Source of the DNA: Uranotaenia lowii
Lineage: Eukaryota > Arthropoda > Insecta > Diptera > Culicidae
Direction: 5' to 3'
NCBI RefSeq assembly: GCF_029784155.1
Contig: NC_073693.1
Span: 281,249,456-281,313,455 of the forward strand
DNA: 64,000 nucleotides
Shown here: positions 32,284-44,299 of the stretch, piece by piece
How positions within the stretch are numbered: position 1 is the stretch's first letter
How the letters are laid out: the number at the start of each line of letters is the position of its first letter
Translations under genes and position numbers: made by a program
The notes under the pieces: model-generated
Databases searched by the model: none
What the model saw: the letters and a program-made list of their open reading frames with translations, nothing else
What the model was told of the DNA's origin: nothing

Positions 32284-34092
32284 GGGGAGATAAGGGCATA
32301 ACGAGCACCTGGGGCATAATAAGCACTCCTCTTTTCTACAAAAGTAGGTACGTATTTTCTTAAACAAATTTTCATGAGTATTTGTTTCGTACAACCTATA
32401 GTATTAATTTTTCACCAAAAAAGAAATATCCTCATAATCTTCACAGAAATATTATAAAATAAACAGCTAGGTCCTAAAGTGAAGAAAATATTATCACCAT
32501 CACCAAAAAAGCTTTTATGACCTTTAAATCATCTTGATCTAAAATGTACGCATTGCAACATGATTTACACATTGTTTCTCAATTTTCACCATCATTAAAT
32601 ATTTGATTTTTCACTTTAATCAATTTTAAAACGTGTTTTTACTGAAATTAGTTGACTCGGGGCGTACAGAGCAATATCGATTGGGGCACGATAGGCGTTT
32701 TCTGCCGTATAATCTAGCAGCGAATTCAACTCGATGAATTCAACTGAATTGTAGAGCTACAGCTTGACTTGCGCCATCTTGACCCGATCAATGGCGCTCT
32801 AAGGCTATGATCATTTAGTATCCGGGCAGTTACAAACGTGTGTATTTCAAAAACTATTCATCTGATCGAAAAACTTTCTATGAAAGAAATGAAGGTGTTA
32901 ATATGACATTTAATGTAAAAATATAAAAAAATATATTTATCAATGATTTCAAGAAATACTCTAACTTTTTAATAAAATCTCTTTTTTATCTTTGCACACT
33001 TTTTTCAGGCATGTATTGGTTTATTTTTTTTACCACAGAAGCAAAACCTTTGCAAAATCATGCTATTTTACACAAACTCACCTGGAAAAAGCAATTGGAA
33101 TCGTGTTGGAACCTTTTCATGAGTAGGCATCTCGAAGAATTTGATCTCTTAAATCCGGTTTTAACATAATTTTTTTTTTCCTTCAGAACACATCTGTCAT
33201 ATTGCGTAAAAACCGGATGCACAGATTACAATCTTTGTAACTGATCATTATTAGTTATTTACTTGGTGTCTCCTAATCAGGCAACACTTTTTGCCTGCTG
33301 AAAATGGATTTTTTGCATTATTTAAGGAGTCTGCATTCAGTTATCCCCAATAACCATAGACTTTTTACCATATTTAAGATCAAGGGTTCCACTAAGATGC
33401 TTGGTTTGAACTTCGTGAGCATCCAAAAGTGTCTCCTTATACTTCTTAATCATTTGGTCCGAAAAAAAAATCAGAAAAATTCAAGAGTTTATGACCTTCC
33501 AAGTCAACAATGAAGAATTTTCGAGGCGCAAAATGCGTAAAAGGAGCAAATTTGTGCAAAATTATTTTTACCATGTCTTTTTGCGTCGTGAATATCTCAA
33601 ACACACGTTAACTTAAAAATCTATCAAAAACAGGCAAGATAGTCTTTTTCATAACCAACACAACGCTACTAAAGTTTTGCATATCCGAGGTCTATTAACG
33701 TAGATATCACCAAAATAAAGTGCCCGGATACTAAATGATCATAGCCTTATACGCCCCGAGTCAACAAGTTAAAGTAAAAATGCATTTTAAAAACCATTAA
33801 TTCTGAAAAATCGAATATTTTAAGATGGTGAAAATTAAGGAACAATGTGTACATCATGTATCAGAGCGTATCTTGTAGGTTTAGATGATTTAACGATCAT
33901 AAGAGCTTATATTCCGGTTCTTAAAAATTTTAATATTTTCGTCACTTGAGAATCGTGTTGATTTTTTTTAAATCTTTCTTAAAAGACGATAAGGAGAATT
34001 CTTTTTTGCTGAAAAATTAATACTGTTAGAACTACAAAACTTTTCCTTATGAAAATTTATTTGAGAAAATTCGCACTTTCGTGGAAAAGAGG
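32284..34092. mobile_element. Foldback-like element starting GGGGAGATAAGGGC, split by an insertion
   Basis: The left part 32284-32700 (ending GTTGACTCGGGGCGTACAG) and the part after the insertion, from 33750 (ACGCCCCGAGTCAAC onward), are imperfect inverted repeats out to about 34092 (GTGGAAAAGAGGAG against CTCCTCTTTTCTAC). The outermost right end is lost, so no target duplication is seen. The start resembles the GGGAGAGTGGGG ends found elsewhere. No protein is encoded. Confidence 0.6.
32802..33747. mobile_element. TA-flanked element with AGGCTATGATCATTTAG ends, nested
   Basis: Inverted ends of about 27 bp, AGGCTATGATCATTTAGTAT then CCGGGCA, match at both sides by eye. TA lies at 32800-32801 and 33748-33749. 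It interrupts the foldback element 32284-34092. The 946-bp interior has no transposase, so it is a Tc1/mariner-type non-autonomous element. Confidence 0.75.
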
Positions 34093-35095
34093 AGGAATCA
34101 ATCAAAACTAAGCTCAGTTAAAAAATTAAATAAATTTTTGTTTTCGCTAAAGCGGGAGTAAATATTTTCGAAAAAAAAAAATAAAACAAACGTCTCAGCC
34201 GACCTACCAAGTTCAATCACTGGTTCAATCTCCCAAGGTGCCCTCGAAAAAACTTTCAAACTTTCTCTATTAGAAGTCCATTCCAAAGTTGTCGATTTGT
34301 GGATCCGATTTGACGCCAAATTATATTAGGGGTGCGCGTCTCGTTTCATCGCTCCTAAATCAACCAAACAAGCCAAACAACCCGCCAGCTACTTTCTTGG
34401 AAATTTATGGGTCCGATTTGGTTCCTTTTTTCTCGGCGTTTGCTGTTGCTTGACTTTGGGATGTTTTTATTCTTTTTCTTCCCTTCTAGCTCCCTTGGAA
34501 CAAGTTCAGGAAGGGAAGTCCATTCCGAAATTGTTGATCCCTAACCGCTTCTAAGCTGCCCCGTCTGATGGTGTTTGGCGATAACTTTTTGAACTGTTTT
34601 ATTGACTTGGAATAACTTTGAATGGTGCCGTTTTATGGTGAGCACTATTCTTCTGTTGTCTCAGTTATGGTGTGAATTTGACTTTTTCTCTGTTTTTGCC
34701 GAAGGGGATGAAATTCTTGATCATGATTTGAAAAACTAAGAAAATTTGTTGATCTCATTCTTTTTACAGATTTTTTAAAATGAATATAAATCTCTGGATT
34801 AAAAACAACAAATAATGTTTAAAGACCTGAGCATCCACAATACTGAATGCTTGTTTTGTTTCATTGGAATATATTTGACAGGGTAATTTAATACCAATAC
34901 ATCATTAAGATCAATAAATTGAAGACGGATCCCCCTCAATTGATTCTTTAAAACAACTTCCTGTGAAGACACTAATTATTTGTTAGTATAGACTGTTCGA
35001 GTTACGATAAGCACACCTTATGTTAACGGTCATTTTGAATCGATTTTTTTTTAATCTAATGGATGCGTCCTTTTGTTTACACATTTCTGTACGTA
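34093..35095. other. No feature recognised
   Basis: Mixed AT-rich sequence. A 73-residue minus frame at 34098-34319 has no domain. No repeat ends or RNA were recognised. Confidence 0.4.
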
Positions 35096-35814
35096 ATAAA
35101 GGGTGTCCACGATGAAATTGCCATACTATGAAATTGCTTTAACTTTTTAACCGTGTCGAGTAGAATTTAATGAAAAATTGGGTGGATTTAGTACAAAGTG
35201 CATTGTTTACATCCTGCAAGTTTTAAAGTCCAGTGAGCAAAACTCGCGGAAATGGAGTCAAAAGAACTGCTCGTGCGTGATAAAGTCTTGCGCATTCATC
35301 ACGAGAACAAGGATCTCTCTTATCGTTCCATCGCTAAAATGTTGGGAATCGAGAATTCCGCGGTGTCGCAAGTGATTTAGCGGTTCGAATAACGATTGAC
35401 CACCGATCGGAAGCCCAGAAGTGAAGGAAAAAGTATTCCGTACAACACCAAAAATCACAACCACGTAGTTCGGGCCTTCAACCGAAACCCGAACGCCTCC
35501 TTTCGTAATATGACTCAGAAGCTGCACCTAAGCCAAAGTTTTGTCTAGATGGCCAAAACTAATGCTGAGCTTCGAACGGTCAAGGTACAAAAGGCCCCTA
35601 ATAGCGACGAGAAGCAGAACAAGTCCGCCAAAACCTCCAGAAAGTTGTACCTCAACATGCTGACGAAAGTTGAATGCTGCATCATGAACGACGAAACATA
35701 TGTGAAGGCCAACTTCAAACAGATCCCCGGCAACCTGTTTTTCAAGGCCAAGGATAAGTTCAGCGTTCCGGAGTATGTCCACACTCAGAAGATGTCCAAA
35801 TTTGCGGAGAAATT

Positions 35815-36101
35815 CCCCAATTGTCCCCAATTGCTGCAAAACATTAACATTCACGCGCCAGCTAGACGACTTCGTCAACAGAACTTTCTGTGGATACCAT
35901 ACAGCCGCACCGTCTTCGCACAAAATCATCCTCTGTATAACTGTTGTCGTGTTTTCAATGAAGTGTCAAACGTTTTTAACTTTAACATTTCCAAAGATAT
36001 ATTTAAGAATAGTATACGTAGTTCTTGAAATTAATACATGTTTAGTTTAAGATATGTTTGTGTGATTACTATCAAAGACATTAATAATAAATAAAAAAAA
36101 A
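35815..36101 (+). mobile_element. 5'-truncated LINE 3' end inserted in the mariner pseudogene
   Basis: The insert keeps an open frame ending at 36028 whose C-terminus (SRTVFAQNHPLYNCC then FNEVSNVFNFNISKD) resembles the extreme C-termini of Jockey/CR1-group non-LTR reverse transcriptases. A short 3' UTR and an A-rich tail (AATAAATAAAAAAAAA) follow. 5' truncation with a 3' tail is the usual product of target-primed reverse transcription. The target duplication is unclear, and family placement is from memory of motif shape only. Confidence 0.55.
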
Positions 36102-36246
36102 TCCTGGTTTGGCAAGCCATCTGCACGTGCGGGAAGCGGAGTGCACCTTTCATGACCCAGGACACGATGAACGGACAGGTGTACATGAAAGAGTGTCTCC
36201 AGAAGCGGCTGCTCGAGTCGAAGTAGGATGACGTCTTCGTCTAGAA

Positions 36247-37055
36247 TCATCCGAGTCGTTGCGTTAAGTCCCGCGTGTGTGCCGTGACAGGCGTGAGTCT
36301 AGGATAAGCTGCTCTCGATCTGGCACACAAGGTAAGGTGGCAAACCTCGAACCCTGAAGATAAGAGGTCGGCCCTCGAGTCGTTAGAGGAGAGGTCAGGT
36401 CTCAAACCTTCAGGCGGAGAGGTTTGTGTGGTCAACCCCGAGTCTTTACGATAAGGGGTCGGGTCTCGAGTCGTAAGAGGAGGAATCTGGACCCTTATCA
36501 ACAAGAGGAGGGGTACAAGTGGTCACCTCGAGTCATTACGAGGAGAAGTCAGATTTCAAGTCGTTAGCGGAGGAATCGGGCCTTGAACCGTGCAAAGGAG
36601 AGCTAAACCTCGAGTCGAGGCGAGGAGGGGTCGGATCTCGAGTCGTTAGAGAAGAGATCAGGCCTCAAGTCGCGAAGAGGAGAGATTTGTGTGGGAATCT
36701 CGAGTCACTGCGAGGAGATGACGGTTCTCAAGTCGTTAGAGGAGAGTTCAGGCGTCGAGTCGTAAGGATGAGAGGTTTTGCTTAAAGTTGTCTCGTTAAT
36801 GAGTATTGCCTTAGAGCGCATTAGCGCGAATAGACCTCCCACTATTGAAGCATAGTGTACTAAACAGTTCGAGGTGGGAACCAGGTCTGCGGCCACAGGT
36901 GGACTTTATGGCGTAGGGGTACTTAGTATCATGAGTCGTCCAATTGCACCCACGGACCCAAAGTAGCATACTGGGGGGACTTGCTCGCTCGCCGTGCCTT
37001 GGAGTGCAATCCGTAAAAAGGATTCACCACTTGGGTGATCAACTAAAAAAAAAAG
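36247..37055 (+). repeat. GC-rich insertion with TCGAGTCGTTAGAGGAG minisatellite and poly(A) end
   Basis: This lies between two consecutive pieces of the mariner pseudogene and is far more GC-rich than its surroundings. From about 36300 to 36790 words such as GGTCTCGAGTCG, GTTAGAGGAGAGGTCAGG and GAGAGGTTTGTGTGG repeat at about 30-40 bp. The 3' part holds a non-repetitive stretch (CTTGCTCGCTCGCCGTGCC) and ends in ten A, which suggests a retroposed sequence of unknown family. No coding region was recognised. Confidence 0.55.
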
Positions 37056-37154
37056 GCCCACAACGTCCCAACAATCTTCTGGCCGGATTTGGCTTCATGC
37101 CACTACTTCAAGGACGTGCTGAAGTGATATGCGAACAATAAGGTCAATTTTTAC

Positions 37155-37600
37155 CTATTTTGGTTTCATACTTTTTGTCCCCTTTTCCTGTTCAGCAGCA
37201 CACCTGCTGTCACCGATAAGAAGCATCGTTCTCTAGAAGACCATGTCAACCTATGTTAACTTTTCACTGTGATTCCCCAAGTTGAATCGACATTTTCCTC
37301 TAGGGGCCCCCGGCAGTTTTCTGTAGTCTTTTTTTTGTTGATTTTTTCGGCCAGGAATTTCGTTGGAAGTATTGAACGTATTTTAATGGTACTTATCAAG
37401 GCCTTTTCCGGATAGGCCACTTTTCGATCGGTCAGCTGGGATGAAGGACCACGCCGATTTCGGGATTTACTGGTAGCCGGAGCGCAGTTGGTCCAACGAT
37501 GCCCACACCGGCCGAGCTGTTACATTACTACAACTGCTATTAGAACACATACAACAGGTTTCCTTCTGGTCAGTTTTGCTTGAGGATGACAATCATAAAA
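37155..37600. other. Unassigned sequence after the mariner remnant
   Basis: The mariner frame stops aligning at about 37150. The following DNA, including a less AT-rich block 37400-37560, has no recognisable frame or ends. It may be a further insertion into the mariner. Confidence 0.35.
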
Positions 37601-37925
37601 GTATAGTAAAATTTATGATATTTAGAGTTGAATGACTCAATCAATCATACAATTTTGCTTGATTCTATAATATTTATAGTTAAATCAATCATACCAATAT
37701 GATTGAATCTTAAATATGTACAGTTGTTTGCAGAAGGACTATCAGTAGTTTTTAGTTGAATCTATTATATTTATAGTTGAATGCCTGAATTCAATCATAC
37801 AGTTGTAGTTGAATCCACCATATTGATAGCTGAATCAATTATACCATTGTTGTTAAATCTATCATATTTATGGTTGATTACATGAGGCCAAGCAGCAGTA
37901 TATAGTTGAATCTATTATCTATTAT
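37601..37925. repeat. AGTTGAATC(T)AT tandem repeat, left block
   Basis: Irregular repeats of TTTATAGTTGAATC, AATCAATCATACAATT and TCTATTATATTTATAG run up to the Helitron insertion point. They continue after it at 40491. Confidence 0.7.
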
Positions 37926-40490
37926 ATAAAATTCTCTTGTAACGGTGTTTGTAGTACTACTCCTCCGAAATGACCCAACCGATTCAAATGAAATTATTTT
38001 TAGAATATTCTGTGGGCATGCGAATCGGTTTATATCGAATAAAAACAACAAAAAGTCGCATTAATTGTCCGTAATCATTAAATTTGTAATAAATTGAATC
38101 AAATTAAAGTCATGGCCTTCAATTTTTTCGAGATTTTCTTTACTTTGGGCGCCGGGCGGGTGGTTTGTTTTTCGTCTCTATGGTCAAGGCGTCGCAAGCA
38201 AACGTCGAAGGAGGTTAGTAACTATGGCATAGCATACTGTTTAGAGGGAATATTTGGGCGCGCATTTCTCAACCAAGCATAATTCCGATGCACGTGGTGA
38301 CCACATGAAGCCTAAATGTGTTTTTTCTTCTTGATTCCTAGATCATTTGTACAGCACATATGTAGTAATGAATGACGCCCAGATGTGACCCAGATTAATT
38401 TTTTGCCGATCAAATCAAAACCATTCAAACGATTTGAAAAAAATTAAAACTTCAATTCGTGTTATTTCAAGAAGGAATTGTTGTCTAAATAATATGAATT
38501 TAGTACTGATTCGTATGAAATAATGGTATGACTCTTTGCGGACATTTGAAAAAAGAAAAGTGGAAAGACTTGGTTTATAATCCAAAACGCTAGAAATATT
38601 TTTCAAACATGTACAAATGTGCTCAACAGAAGTTGTATCATGCGCCATTAAATTTATAGAACAACCACAAAATCCGTTGCAAATGAACAGACACATGAAC
38701 TGAACAAGAGCCTGTCCTTTAAAATGGATTATATAAGATTGATGTTCATTTGAAGGCCGAATGCAAAGAAATACAAACGTTCAACATTTACAAAAAATGT
38801 ATACATGATTTCTAAATTTATAAATGGTGGGCCCAAATTAACAATCTGACTAAAGAAACTTAACTTATTTTAAAATCATTCACCAAAAAACTGTTTACAG
38901 GTTCCCTGTTTGTTTACACAAAATTCAAGTTCGTACTTAATATAAATGTGTGTTTTTGTTTAACATATTCTGGTTACGTAGATGAGACTTTAGATCCGAT
39001 TTTTTGTTGACATTTTTTTTGTGATTAATATTTCAGAAGCATAATTTTTTTGAAAGCAGAAGCTGATTTTTTTTTTATTTTGATAAGTTTTTGGTATGAC
39101 CTTAAAGTGTTGAAAATAATATTAACTCCTGTCATTTCACACGGTGAAACAAGTGGCAATGCGCCTTTAAGTCATGAAACATATTCCAATTTTTCTCTAA
39201 AATAGTCAGATAGGGTTTCCCGAGTGTTAAATCTGAACGGATATTTAAAATTTTTAAATGTCGTGGTAAATTTACATGAAAATTTCCAGAAAAAAGAATA
39301 AACTCATGAAATCATCGTAGCCTTGAAACATTAGTTCTTTTTTATGTATTTAATTTTTTAAAACCTGCGTTCCAATTAAATCTTATTGAATCTTGAAAAT
39401 ATCACATAATCTTAAACAGAATCGCAAATCACCTTCAACACTGTTTAGGAAAATTTCAAATAAGACAACAATGGTTTGAATTGGCAGGTATGTATTTAAG
39501 GATAAAAAAGAAGTTAAAAATGCTTTAATTCGGTTGAATAACAAAAAATTTAATCATATCTTTTCTCCTTTCAAAACCAAATTAAATTCCTTTGAATATC
39601 AACCCAATAAATCAAGACTTCTTGATTTAATAAGAATATTTTGCTAAAAAAAGGGCGAACCTTTTTTGGGACATGATTTTGATGAAAATATGGATATAAA
39701 TAACCCCTGCTTCCAAATGTGAGGAAAGTGAAGCTGCTTGAAAATGGTTTGAAAAAAATCATCTCTAATGTTTTTATTTCTTCAGTTCTAAAAAATATAC
39801 CATCAAAAGCTACTCGGGAGCTAAAAGTGCTGCGCTAGGCAGAATATTGAGCAAACACTCCAAAAATTGTCCCAATATTCAAAATTCTTCTTCCATAAAG
39901 TTTCATATGCAATAAATTCCAATAAATGAGAAATTTTTGATAACGATTTAAACTTTAAAGTGAACTCGAGCAAAGCGAAGTCAATCAACTAAATTGTATA
40001 CAATAAATGAAACATAGATATAATCAACATATGTTATTTATGGAACAAGTTATAAAGAGTGGATTTTTTTTTAGCATGAGGTTTGCCAAGTTTGATGGTA
40101 ACGTTGAGTGCTGAAAAAATCGAATTTGCAACGGGAAGCTGATTCCTGATATCATTCGGCAATATTCAAAGCATCCGAATAAAAGAAATGTAAATGAAAA
40201 AGATTCATGTAAGAAGTATGTAAAATTTATTGGAGATATTTATTGAATAATCAGTTAAAAGACCCGTAGAATTGAGTTAAAATTCCTAGATTTGATTCCG
40301 ATATGATTGAGCGGGCCAATTCGAGCAAACGGAAAAGATGGATATGTTTAAAAACTAGGGCATGTTCAAGAAAGCGAGACGATTAACAACTCAAGATGCT
40401 TTGATGCTTTTTTTAAGTCAAACAGCGAAAAAAAAATTGAAATAGACGCCAAGTTTAAAATGGTAAGACGAAGTTTACCGGGTCTGCTAG
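37926..40490 (+). mobile_element. Non-autonomous Helitron
   Basis: The 5' region reads TTCTCTTGTAACGGTG and then CTACTCCTCCGAAATGACCC, a pattern I recognise from arthropod Helitrons. The 3' end is TTTACCGGGTCTGCTAG, satisfying the terminal CTRR rule. The element lies between A (37925) and T (40491) with no target duplication, as expected for Helitron insertion. It is 2,565 bp long, and no Rep or helicase motif is visible. It sits inside an AGTTGAAT-type repeat. The exact 5' base could be up to about 10 bp off because the flank is TA-rich. Confidence 0.75.
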
Positions 40491-41025
40491 TATATATATA
40501 TAGTTGACTGCGAAAAAATCAACTATACTTCGATGATTGGTATAAAAAGCTAAATTAATTGAGCCATGGTATTGTCTTAAATATCCGTCGTTTCATACAA
40601 TAATTTTAAAAAAAAATTGAATTTACTATATTTTTATCTAATTGCATAGTTTCAATCATACAATTCAAGTTGAATGTATCATACTTATTTAAAGTAAAAA
40701 CAATCATAAATTTATAACGGAATCAATCATATTAACAGTTCATTGTGCGAGGTCAAACAGAAATGAATAGTTGAATTTATTATATTTATAGTTGAATGTA
40801 TAAAATCAATCATTCAATTGTAGTTAAAATTATCATATTTTCATTTGAATCAATTATACCATTACATTTGAATCTATTGTTTTCACAGTCGATTGCGTAA
40901 GGTCAATCAGCAGTTTGTATTTAGTTGAATCTGTTGTATTAATAGCAGAGTGCGAAAAATCAACTACACTTTGATGATTGGTTTAACAAGCTGAATTAAT
41001 AGAATCAAAAGTCTTCTTTTTTCAC
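40491..41025. repeat. AGTTGAATC(T)AT repeat, right block
   Basis: It continues the pattern before the Helitron. A longer unit recurs: GCGAAAAAATCAACTATACT, then TTCGATGATTGG, near 40510, and GCGAAAAATCAACTACAC, then TTTGATGATTGG, near 40950, so a ~440-bp higher repeat is present. Confidence 0.7.
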
Positions 41026-42161
41026 CGTGTACTATTTGTTGCCAGTCGTTTTTTATCTTTAAAAAGAAAAATTGGCATCTCTGAAAATTTGCCACATTAT
41101 AGAGGACACGCTCGCATATCTAACGCACTATTCGGGAAAAAAACATCGAATAACCATCATCATTTTACAACAATTGCTTATTATTCAAAAACTCGAAACT
41201 CTGGTACGTAACTAGTTTGATTTTCTTTGCTTAACTTCGATAGCGAAAAGTATAATAATGAAAATAAAACCAAATTTAAAAAGCATTACCAATAACGTGT
41301 TCATAAAAATTTTAGAGAAAATAAGAGTGGGATAACATTTGTCATGATATCAAACAGAACCGGTTTGGTTTTAGTAAGTGTCTCAGAAAGACAACTTATT
41401 TGAATATATGTACTTTTCCAGAAGAAATTGTTTTTTTTCCCAAGTTATCCATAAAAAGGTGCAAGGATTATAAGTTCTTTTAGTAGATAATCTTTTGAAT
41501 GCTGAGAACTTATGAACGATTCAATTTTGCATTGCATGTTATTTTTTTAATTATATTTCCGAACACCTACAAAAACTTTCAGGGAGACCGTCAAACTTTG
41601 GAAATGGGCGGGTATATGTTATCATTTTCTGGAATTTATATTGAAGGTTTTTAATCGATTGGAAAATCTCATAAAAATTCATGGAACGAAATTTTCTGAC
41701 TAAGATTAATCTGTACTTGAAACAGACATATGCAGAAAATTCTAATTTTTATGGAGTATTCTGTTTTTCCCAGGAATATTTAAGATAAATTACTAAATAA
41801 ATTACAGTACTGAAAATGTTGGCCACCCATGGTCTAGAATAAACTTTGATTAATAATTTGCGAACATTATACACGAGATAAAAATTTCAAATTTTCGCTA
41901 ATGATTTTTCATAAGAACTCCAAATTTTACGTTTTTGAGCTTAGAAGTTTTCAAAATATCTTCAAAAATAAATATTGAGAAATATTCAATAACATGATTT
42001 TCAATAAAGATTTAGGCAAAAATGTTAAATTTAGAATAAAATATGAAAATGAACTGTTTTGGAAGATTCGACCACTCGACCTGACACAATCGAACCCAAA
42101 ACAGAATTGTGAAGCGTTGAACCATTATTCGTGACCTTTGTTCGTTCGACAAATCCAAGTA
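41026..42161. other. No feature recognised
   Basis: AT-rich DNA with no coding region or repeat ends. It lies downstream of the BEL/Pao relic on the minus strand, where pol would be expected, but no reverse transcriptase motif was seen. Confidence 0.4.
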
Positions 42162-43443
42162 CTATTTAGCACCAATGATCGATCGGCTTGACTCGTGAAA
42201 GTTAGGATTGGCTAGCCAGAAAGAATCGGGGAGCGACATGAACGAAGGATCAAACGACGTCGAAGCTAGATTTAACGACAGATTTGGTAACATGAAAAAA
42301 TCAATGATTTCTTGGAAATCGGAGATTTTTGGCGAACGTGAAAAGACTTCAGCATGTTTGTTCCTAATCTTAATAAGAGCAGTAGGAAGCAGAGTATTTG
42401 ATGCAGGCTTAATAGGCAGTGCCACGTAGCTTTGGCTTGCGCTTGACATTGGTGAATTGATTTCTGTGTTGATGTGGAGCGAATTGTTTGTAGCATTTTG
42501 TGGTTGAGTGTGTGTTTCCGTAACTATTGGCATGGTTTGTTGTCTTTGCTTTAGATAAGCTTGCTGTGGATAGTAATCGGTGCTTTCTTGATAAGGTTGT
42601 GCGTTTGACAGTTGACTAAGTCTCGATATTGACGGATTTGGAACGGAGAATCGCGTAACATGCAACATAGTGTGATGCTTTTGTTGACACAACCGACAAC
42701 TGCTACGGGTGCAGTTCGTCGCAATATGTCCAGGCTGCAGGCAATTTCTACAGATTCGACTTCAATTGACGGCTTGAACACGTTCTGATATCTTCAATCG
42801 AAGGAATCTCTGTGAAGTTAAACGTGGTGTAGCTCGCAGATTGGCTCCTCGACTGATGATGATCAGTGACATTGAAGCGGGGTTCTGTGGTTGGAGCAAC
42901 TGACTGCAGAACGGAACAGTAGCTGCGCGGAAACTTCCTCATGTCCTCGTATTTTGGTACTTCTTTGCAGTTATGTTGTGTTTCCCAGTTTCTCAGAGTG
43001 ACAGAGTCCAGTCGCGAGTAGAGCATGTGCGCTAGAATGGTGCTCCAGCCATCAGTGTCTTCGCCAACCTTCTGCAGCATCATCAGGTTCTTTTCAAACT
43101 CACTTATGAGATTGTTGATGCTCTCATACTCTTGTTGCTCTTTTTTGATCGGTTCGAGTGAAAATAGTGCGTCTAGGTACGGCTTTACTATAAGATACTT
43201 ATTCTCGTATCGCCTTGAAGCAATCTGACACTCGTCACGATCTGGTTTATAATTTTGCACGAATCGTTCAACGCTGTCCATGAGAAGCACTATTTGCCGT
43301 TCTCTTTTCTGCAACATCTTCAACTGAACATTTTTCGCCATTCTGACCGGAAACTTATCCACTTCTACTTTAATTTCCATTACTCGTTTTTTAGCTGGAA
43401 GCTGTAACCGGTTGGTTACAAATCGTTTGATTTTTGTTTTCAT
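42162..43443 (-). pseudogene. BEL/Pao LTR-retrotransposon gag-protease relic
   Basis: BEL/Pao Gag packages element RNA into particles. The first frame (43443 down to 42748) starts with Met and has the DUF1759-like stretch (LMMLQKVGEDTDGWSTI then HMLYSRLDSVTLRNWE) typical of insect Pao-type gags. A shift near 42770 moves to the frame with a CCHC zinc knuckle (CRNCLQPGHIATNC) and a second Cys pair with CQQKHHTMLH. A Ser/Gln-rich linker and a protease-like tail follow, ending DSFWLANPNFHESSRSIIGAK-like at 42162 with a stop. The protease DSG motif is not readable, and reverse transcriptase and integrase are absent. It is a truncated, frameshifted relic. Confidence 0.75.
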
Positions 43444-43449
43444 TTTGTA

Positions 43450-44232
43450 GTTTTATATATTTAGCTCTAGAAATTTCATGTTCCTTGTCGAGTCTCACAA
43501 CAATATAGCACCACAGTAGGCTACATTTTACTGCTGGCTGCTGTCAATTAACAGATGAGGCAGAGGAGGCATGAAAAAGAGAACATGGAAGGCGAAAAGG
43601 AAGCTTGCTTCCGGAAAATTCACTCTCTTCTAAATCAGGCGTCCGTGTGTGAAGTCATAGTTTCCGTTTAGTGTCTGTGACGTTCTAAGGAATTCACCCG
43701 ATAACGCTTTCTCACGGGTCGGCCCGCAGATTCCTTGTGGTCTCGCGTCTTATCGTAAAGGATCAGCATCAACAACGTTCTCGGGGTTTGAGGACCTCTA
43801 AATATAAAGGAGAACCTCCCTTCTCGGTCTGTCCGGATACGGGGCACTCTCGTGGGCAAACCGATTAAAAGCCTATGAAGGAAGACGCCTGCAACACTCC
43901 GTCGATACGCCCTTAAATCGACGGCCCTCCTGCTTCCGGAACTGGATTTCCGGAGCAACGACGTCGCGACGCAGCAGTAACAGCAGCACATCACGGTTAG
44001 TGAAACAATTACACGCCACAGAAGACACAGAACATTGTTTTCTACACACAGACAACACGCCACATAAAAACATTAATAATAACAAACATAGAAACATGAA
44101 TTTTCCAGATTTGTGTATTTTATCCGTAAAAGTCCTTAGTTAGCCAGTAGCCAGCCAGCCCTGAGGTTCCGTACTCTTGGAGTACCTTGCCTTGGCTGGT
44201 CTAGTCGCTGCTTATCTTATCTATTCGTAACA
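43450..44232 (-). other. Possible 5' LTR and leader of the BEL/Pao relic
   Basis: Upstream of gag on the minus strand, a less AT-rich block starts TGTTACGAATAGATAAG at 44232. TGTTA is a common LTR start. Frames in this block (43668-44063, 43873-44097) have no domain and fit untranslated LTR/leader. No second LTR, tRNA primer site or LTR 3' boundary was confirmed. Confidence 0.35.
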
Positions 44233-44299
44233 AAGCAGCGATTCAACCCAAATTGGAGCAAATGTAGAAAAAAATTTCCAATTTCCAAAATACCTTACA

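Larger units (their letters stand above)
35252..37146 (+). pseudogene. Mariner (ITm D37E-like) transposase pseudogene, broken by two insertions
   Basis: The Tc1/mariner transposase excises and reinserts its element using an N-terminal DNA-binding region and a DDE/D catalytic core. The start at 35252 gives an N-terminal HTH-like region (YRSIAKMLGIENSAVSQV), then in-frame stops near 35377 and 35389. From 35549 the frame reopens with RKLYLNMLTK and MNDETYVKANFKQIPG, which has the first catalytic Asp. The frame breaks at about 35815, resumes at 36101 (LVWQAICTCG, MKECLQKRLL), breaks at about 36246, and resumes near 37056 with FWPDLASCHY, the second catalytic Asp. The C-terminal part is not found. 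A possible terminal sequence, GGGTGTCCACGATGAAATTG, lies at about 35101. Confidence 0.8.

Noticed and set aside
35528..35929. 133-codon minus-strand frame
   Set aside because: It is the antisense of the mariner transposase fragment and the LINE piece.
43668..44097. 131- and 74-codon minus-strand frames with Cys/Leu-rich starts
   Set aside because: They lie in the probable LTR/leader of the BEL/Pao relic, overlap in different frames and have no domain.
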